Below, one piece after another: positions 5,231 to 8,385 of a DNA stretch of 8,385 bases. Every line of letters begins with the position of its first letter. Positions within the stretch are counted from its first letter, which is position 1. The stretch comes from CBDUUP01 sp965370435 (GTDB lineage: Bacteria; Chloroflexota; Anaerolineae; Anaerolineales; UBA11579): the NCBI GenBank assembly GCA_965370435.1, contig CBDUUP010000190.1, positions 1-8,385 on the forward strand, given 5' to 3'. The notes under the pieces are model-generated. The model was not told where the DNA came from. It ran no database searches and saw nothing but the letters and a program-made list of their open reading frames with translations. A program made the translations under genes and the position numbers.

Positions 5231-6163
5231 TCAGGGGTCTACGGCGTTGTTGGCGCAGATTTGGATGTCGCCGCCGAGGAGGACGCAGGTGAGGAATTCT
5301 TCGGGGTCAACGCCCTGGGCGACGAGGGAATTGGCGGCGTCAATACAATCTTGGGGCACTTGATTGATGTCTGGCACAGTCCCTGAATTGGGGTCCCAGC
5401 CGGGGGGCGAGCAGTAATCCACGCAGGCGCCGGTCGCTATGCAGGCTAGATCGGGCAGCACCACCCAATAGCCTACCGGGGTAGCCGTAGGCGGCAGGGC
5501 GGCCACTGTCTCGGTGATCTGCTGGGTAATGCCATAGGCCTCTGGGTTGGCGGCGAACCATGCTTCCATCTGCGCTTGAGTTATGATCCCCATTTCAGGC
5601 ATCGTGGTGAGATCATACATGATGGCGCTTTGCCCGGCGTAGAGCCACACACTGCCCGCATCGTTGGAGGCGGCGCAGATCCCTTCCAGGCAGGTGATGA
5701 TCACTTGGCCGGTCAGTTCGTCCACGCCGACGCCCAGATAAGAGCCGCGCACCGAGGCCAGACCGGAGGGGGTTTCCACTTCCATAGTCCCGCCGGAAAG
5801 GATCACCCAGATCTGTCCGGCGGCCAGTTTGATCTGGGCGAAGGGGCCGGTGGAGCGGTCTTCCAGGCCTTCCAGGGTGTAGGTGGAATTGGGGCCGACC
5901 CGCATGAGGGTCCCGTCGGGGAAATCCAGACGGGCTTTCCCGTCTGGGCCGGTGCGGACCTGGCCGCCGACCTGCAAAGTGAGGCCGTTGGAGGCTTGGA
6001 CGGCCTGGGCCGCCTCCGGCTGGGTTACCTTAACATCCCCTTCCACCTCCGAAAAGGAAGCCGCCAGTGCGCCGCCAGTCAGCGGATTGGCGCAGACGAT
6101 GGCAGCCAATGACAATACTGCGATTATGAGAGCGAGGGTTGATCTGGGATTAAGTTTGCGCAC
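5231..6163 (-). CDS. Secreted FecR-domain protein B with Cys-rich tail
   Basis: The 310-residue protein starts at GTG (6163), preceded by GGAGGTGA (6167-6174), a near-perfect Shine-Dalgarno match. Residues 1-35 look like a Sec signal peptide, with a hydrophobic core at 10-24 and a possible cleavage after ALAA (32-35). The Cys at 24 is not in a good lipobox. The FecR core spans about 36-180 with GGQVRTG, LDFPDGTLMRVGP (79-91), GQIWVILSGG (116-125) and VETPSGLASVRGSY (129-142), then CLEGIC (158-163) and ANPEA (205-209). After a very short ALPPTATP linker the tail (231-310) is unlike proteins A and C: it has six Cys (241, 247, 251, 273, 293, 303) and many acidic residues, suggesting a small disulfide- or metal-stabilised domain. 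It is convergent with the cyclase gene, shares its terminator, and is divergent from FecR C. It could be exported and associate with the cell surface; there is no second membrane segment. The tail is not recognised. Confidence 0.85.
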   Translation of the reverse strand: MRKLNPRSTLALIIAVLSLAAIVCANPLTGGALAASFSEVEGDVKVTQPEAAQAVQASNGLTLQVGGQVRTGPDGKARLDFPDGTLMRVGPNSTYTLEGLEDRSTGPFAQIKLAAGQIWVILSGGTMEVETPSGLASVRGSYLGVGVDELTGQVIITCLEGICAASNDAGSVWLYAGQSAIMYDLTTMPEMGIITQAQMEAWFAANPEAYGITQQITETVAALPPTATPVGYWVVLPDLACIATGACVDYCSPPGWDPNSGTVPDINQVPQDCIDAANSLVAQGVDPEEFLTCVLLGGDIQICANNAVDP

Positions 6164-6166
6164 GGG

Positions 6167-6174
6167 TCACCTCC
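6167..6174 (-). promoter_or_regulatory. Strong ribosome binding site fixing the GTG start of FecR B
   Basis: On the minus strand this reads GGAGGTGA, fully complementary to the 16S 3' end, with the GTG at 6163 placed six bases after GGAGG. It supports the GTG start over any internal ATG, and the signal peptide starts exactly there. Confidence 0.8.
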
Positions 6175-6249
6175 GGAACTGGAATACCTTATTATCATAT
6201 CCTAAATTGGGACAATTCATCATTACAGATTTGCAACCTCCAAAATACA

Positions 6250-6361
6250 TTTACCACTAAGGCACAAAGACACGAAGAAAAAAAATATGAGTCTTTGTGC
6301 CTTGGTGTATTGGTGTTAGAAAACCTTTCCCTCCTATTCCAAAACTAATTTTATCACCAAG
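6250..6361 (+). repeat. Hairpin repeat module H, copy 2, upstream of FecR C
   Basis: A 17-bp inverted repeat with one mismatch (6255-6271 with 6291-6307) encloses a 19-nt A-rich loop. It is followed by a tail with CCCTCCTATTCCA (6329-6341) and CACCAAG (6355-6361). The same order, loop length, 13-mer and end are found at 3091-3188. The stem differs in sequence between copies but remains paired, so the base-pairing itself seems to be kept. Confidence 0.7.
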
Positions 6362-6390
6362 CAATGATTAGAGAGATTCGCAGAGTTTTT

Positions 6391-6452
6391 TGGTAATTTC
6401 TCTGCGTTTTCTCTCTAAGCGCAGCGACGTTCTCTGCGACTCTGCGGTGAAG
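6391..6452 (-). repeat. Dispersed repeat family R, copy 2 (inverted)
   Basis: The minus strand reads TTCACCGCAGAGTCGCAGAG, then the core CGCTTAGAGAGAAAA (core at 6407-6421), and aligns over about 60 bases with 346-409 on the plus strand. CGCAGAG at 6379-6385 can also pair with CTCTGCG at 6400-6406. There is no coding content. Confidence 0.65.
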
Positions 6453-6521
6453 TGTTTTACTATGTGCTTATTTCGAGGACAGCGCTTGCCAAGTTTCAGG
6501 CGGCTGGAAGCAGACTTACAC

Positions 6522-6538
6522 TTATGCAAAGTGCATAA
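6522..6538. promoter_or_regulatory. Perfect inverted repeat, candidate operator for FecR C
   Basis: TTATGCA and TGCATAA form a perfect 7-bp inverted repeat with a three-base centre (AAG). It ends eight bases upstream of the predicted -35 hexamer of the FecR C promoter, a place where activators or repressors often bind. It does not resemble the CRP consensus TGTGA-N6-TCACA. The cognate regulator is unknown. Confidence 0.4.
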
Positions 6539-6546
6539 ATAGCCTA

Positions 6547-6575
6547 TTGCTTTTCCCGCCTCTTACCTCTACAAT
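6547..6575 (+). promoter_or_regulatory. Candidate promoter for FecR protein C
   Basis: TTGCTT (6547-6552) and TACAAT (6570-6575) are separated by 17 bases and match the sigma70 pattern at the key TTG and TA---T positions. Transcription would begin near 6582, leaving a ~29-base leader with AGGAG just before the ATG at 6611. A start at 6578 would then lie upstream of the transcript, which supports the later start. Confidence 0.45.
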
Positions 6576-6610
6576 AAATGTTACAACCTTTCACCCACCA
6601 GGAGACCGCC

Positions 6611-8020
6611 ATGAATAAGAAATTTATCCTGATCCTAATTGCCCTGTTTGGAATGCTGGCCGTGGTCGCCGTACTCGCGGCGGTCTTCATCGGCGGGGGG
6701 ACGGATAGCCCAGCCATGACCGCCACCCTCAGTGAGATCGAGGGATTGGTGATGCTGATAAACGCCGGAGAGGGAGAGTTCTCCAGCGCGTCTGACGGAC
6801 AAATGATCCAGATGGGCACCCAGATCATCACCTCGGCGGACTCTCGGGTGCGTCTGGACCTATCTGACGGCACGCTGGTGCGGATTGGCCCGTTATCCAC
6901 GTTCACGCTGGTATCGGCGGAATCCCAGCCGGATGGATTTTTAAAACGTCTCCTGTTGGAAGCGGGGGAGGTGTGGATCATCCTTTCGGGCGGAACCTTG
7001 GAGGTGGAAACGCCCTCCGGGCTGGCCTCGGTGCGGGGCTCATACATGGGCGTAAGGGTGTTCCCTGAAACTGATGAGACGGCCATCACTTGCTTGGAAG
7101 GTCATTGCGCCTTGGGCAACGCCATAGCCACGGTCCAATTGACCGCCGGAGATAGCGCCTCGGCATCCGCTCCCCAAGAGGCCCCGGTTCTCAGCGCGAT
7201 GACGGACCTGGATGTCACCCGGTGGTTGGATTTCAATCCCGAGGCCATCGAGGTCATCCCACCCTTGACCGGCACGGTCCTCGCCGAGTCAACGAAAACC
7301 CCGACCTCCCCCCAGGATAATGCCACCGCAACACTCACCCCGACGGAGGCGAGCGACGGAGCTTCTACCTCCACGCCAACAGAGATTAGCGATGTCGCCA
7401 GCACTTCCACCCTAACTCCAACGAATACTCACACTCCCACACCCTCGCTCACAGCCACCAGCAGTACCGACAACCCCACCGCTACGCCCACGATCATGGA
7501 GACTACCACTACACCGACCATCACCCCCACCGCGACGACCAGCGATACGCCTACGGTCACGCCCACAACCACCAACAGCCTCACGATCTTCACAAATGTC
7601 AAAGGCCCTCCCAATGATGGGAGTACCATCATAGCTTGCGCCAATCTGTTTTCGGTGGACGCCTATGACCCGGACGGCCTCAACCTGATCAAGCTGGAGT
7701 ATTCCAAAAGCGATACCTTCAGCGTGTCGGACTATGTCATTCTGGAGGTTACCGGCAGCACCTACAGCGGCATGTTCTCTATCCCCGCCGCGGATGGTGA
7801 AGTTGTCTATTGGCGTTTCTGGTCTATTGACATGCGAGGGGAATACGATTATTTCCCCAGGGGATCGGCTTTCGAGTTCACTTCAATCAATTGCTCCTTG
7901 CCCAATGCTGGGACGATTGAAGATTCGGCCGAACTTTCGGGTGAGGTTGCGGTTGTCAGCCAATTGCCGCCGGAATTGGTTGGGATAGACTTTAAACCGC
8001 GTTATCAGTTTATGGCTTAG
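6611..8020 (+). CDS. FecR-domain envelope protein C with long Thr/Pro stalk and C-terminal beta domain
   Basis: I place the start at the ATG at 6611 because AGGAG (6600-6604) lies six bases upstream and the signal anchor starts there (MNKKFILILIALFGMLAVVA); an in-frame ATG at 6578 would add eleven unlikely residues. The protein has 469 residues: membrane anchor 5-28, FecR core about 38-183 (LDLSDGTLVRIGP 82-94, GEVWIILSGG 119-128, VETPSGLASVRGSY 132-145), CLEGHC (161-166), FNPEA (208-212), then an unusually long Thr/Pro/Ser stalk (about 224-325). The C-terminal domain (326-430) matches that of protein A in pattern (VYWRFWSIDMRGEYDYFPRG against VYWQFVIIDGSESAYFIPPT) and has one Cys near each end (343, 428), as in A (400, 487). 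The SH3b-like module of A is absent. Head and stalk suggest a surface-exposed protein held away from the membrane. It is divergent from FecR B. Function is unknown; an interaction with the CHASE2 cyclase is only inferred from gene order. Confidence 0.86.
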   Translation: MNKKFILILIALFGMLAVVAVLAAVFIGGGTDSPAMTATLSEIEGLVMLINAGEGEFSSASDGQMIQMGTQIITSADSRVRLDLSDGTLVRIGPLSTFTLVSAESQPDGFLKRLLLEAGEVWIILSGGTLEVETPSGLASVRGSYMGVRVFPETDETAITCLEGHCALGNAIATVQLTAGDSASASAPQEAPVLSAMTDLDVTRWLDFNPEAIEVIPPLTGTVLAESTKTPTSPQDNATATLTPTEASDGASTSTPTEISDVASTSTLTPTNTHTPTPSLTATSSTDNPTATPTIMETTTTPTITPTATTSDTPTVTPTTTNSLTIFTNVKGPPNDGSTIIACANLFSVDAYDPDGLNLIKLEYSKSDTFSVSDYVILEVTGSTYSGMFSIPAADGEVVYWRFWSIDMRGEYDYFPRGSAFEFTSINCSLPNAGTIEDSAELSGEVAVVSQLPPELVGIDFKPRYQFMA

Positions 8021-8040
8021 AAGGAAGGAGGGGGAAACGT

Positions 8041-8385
8041 GCAGGGGCGCAGCAATGCTGCCGCCCCTACGAAGAAATTTCAGGGTTTTGGATATGGTTA
8101 TGTGGGGTGGCGCGCAGGGGCGCAGCAACGCTGCCGACCCTACGAAGAAATTTCAGGGTTTTGGATATGGTTATGTGGGGTGGCGCGCTGGGGCGCAGCA
8201 ATGCTGCCGCCCCTACGGAGGGATTTCAGGGTTTTGGATATGGTTATTTGTGTTGGCGCGCCGGGGCGCAGCAACGCTGCCGCCCCTACGAAGGGATTTC
8301 AGTTTTTGGATATGGTTATTTGTGGTGGCGCGCTGGGGCGCAGCAATGCTGCCGCCCCTACGGAGGGATTTAAAGGTTTGGATAT
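8041..8385 (+). repeat. 73-bp tandem repeat array, about 4.7 units, continuing past the window
   Basis: Units begin at 8041, 8114, 8187, 8260 and 8332 with GC(A/T/C)GGGGCGCAGCAA; the first three are 73 bp, the fourth is 72 bp because of a one-base loss in its G/T run, and the fifth is cut by the window edge. Each unit holds a palindromic hairpin (GGGGCGCAGCA pairing with TGCTGCCGCCCC with one bulged C), then CTACGRAGRRATTTCAGGG and GGATATGGTTAT. Units differ at scattered sites, for example CAATGCTG against CAACGCTG. There are no unrelated spacers between units, so this is not CRISPR. The stems could also block transcription after FecR C, though no U-tract follows them. Confidence 0.92.

Larger units (their letters stand above)
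6164..6610. other. 447-nt divergent intergenic region between FecR B and FecR C
   Basis: No ORF here is credible. From left to right it holds the FecR B ribosome binding site, an AT-rich stretch with a weak minus-strand GATAAT (6190-6195), the second hairpin module H (6250-6361), the inverted second copy of repeat R (6391-6452) with extra pairing to 6379-6385, a perfect inverted repeat (6522-6538), a promoter candidate (6547-6575) and the FecR C ribosome binding site (6600-6604). Confidence 0.7.

Noticed and set aside
5105..5386. 93-codon plus-strand open frame
   Set aside because: It starts inside the heptamer repeat, passes through the terminator and then runs antisense to FecR protein B.
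5576..6112. 178-codon plus-strand open frame
   Set aside because: It is antisense to FecR protein B, which has a clear ribosome binding site, signal peptide and FecR motifs.
6522..6538. CRP/cAMP receptor binding site
   Set aside because: The inverted repeat is real but its arms and spacing do not match TGTGA-N6-TCACA, so a link to the nearby cyclase would be speculation.
6578..6610. Earlier ATG start for FecR protein C
   Set aside because: It would add eleven residues that interrupt the signal-anchor layout, has no Shine-Dalgarno and lies at or before the predicted transcription start.
6544..7089. 181-codon minus-strand open frame
   Set aside because: It is antisense to FecR protein C and crosses its promoter region; no family resemblance.
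8107..8373. 88-codon open frame inside the 73-bp array
   Set aside because: It arises because the repeat lacks stop triplets on this strand; its frame has no ribosome binding site. The better-placed GTG frame from 8039 is discussed as a finding instead.
8041..8385. CRISPR array
   Set aside because: The whole 73-bp unit repeats with no unrelated spacers, and no cas gene is present.

Overview
The window looks like a chromosomal stretch from a bacterium of the Chloroflexota, most likely Anaerolineae-like. This is inferred from three things: extracytoplasmic proteins with long Thr/Pro linkers, FecR-domain proteins beside a CHASE2-class III cyclase, and intergenic DNA full of short degenerate dispersed repeats. 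No rRNA or other taxonomic marker is present, so the assignment is only an inference.

Layout. Positions 1-291 (minus) hold the N-terminal part of a PrsW-family membrane protease that runs off the left edge. Positions 475-1158 (minus) encode a radical-SAM-linked DUF2344 protein (TIGR03936 type). A 174-nt divergent intergenic region with two facing, near-mirror-image extended -10 elements separates it from a rightward block: FecR-domain protein A (1333-2874), a 360-nt repeat-rich spacer, and a CHASE2 adenylate cyclase (3235-5094). A strong hairpin terminator (5179-5205) separates the cyclase from convergent FecR-domain protein B (5231-6163, minus). A 447-nt divergent spacer with two repeat modules, a perfect inverted repeat and a promoter candidate leads to FecR-domain protein C (6611-8020, plus). 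The right end (8041-8385) is a 73-bp tandem repeat array that continues past the window.

How the genes may work together. The three FecR proteins share one head (FecR core, then a CLEGxC motif, then an (F/A)NPEA motif) but carry different tails: A has an SH3b-like module plus a C-terminal beta-rich domain, B has a short Cys-rich tail, and C has a ~100-residue Thr/Pro stalk plus the same kind of C-terminal domain as A. All are predicted to lie outside the membrane, where the CHASE2 sensor of the cyclase also lies. There is no FecI-type sigma factor, and the FecR proteins lack the cytoplasmic anti-sigma segment. The working hypothesis is a surface-sensing module in which FecR-type envelope proteins feed a CHASE2 receptor that makes cAMP. 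The cyclase has the Lys/Thr substrate pair of class IIIb enzymes, so it is predicted to be a true adenylate cyclase and possibly bicarbonate-responsive.

The non-coding DNA is unusually structured: a hairpin module present upstream of both the cyclase and FecR C, a second dispersed repeat in two inverted copies, an 8-bp and a 7-bp short tandem repeat, and the terminal 73-bp array.
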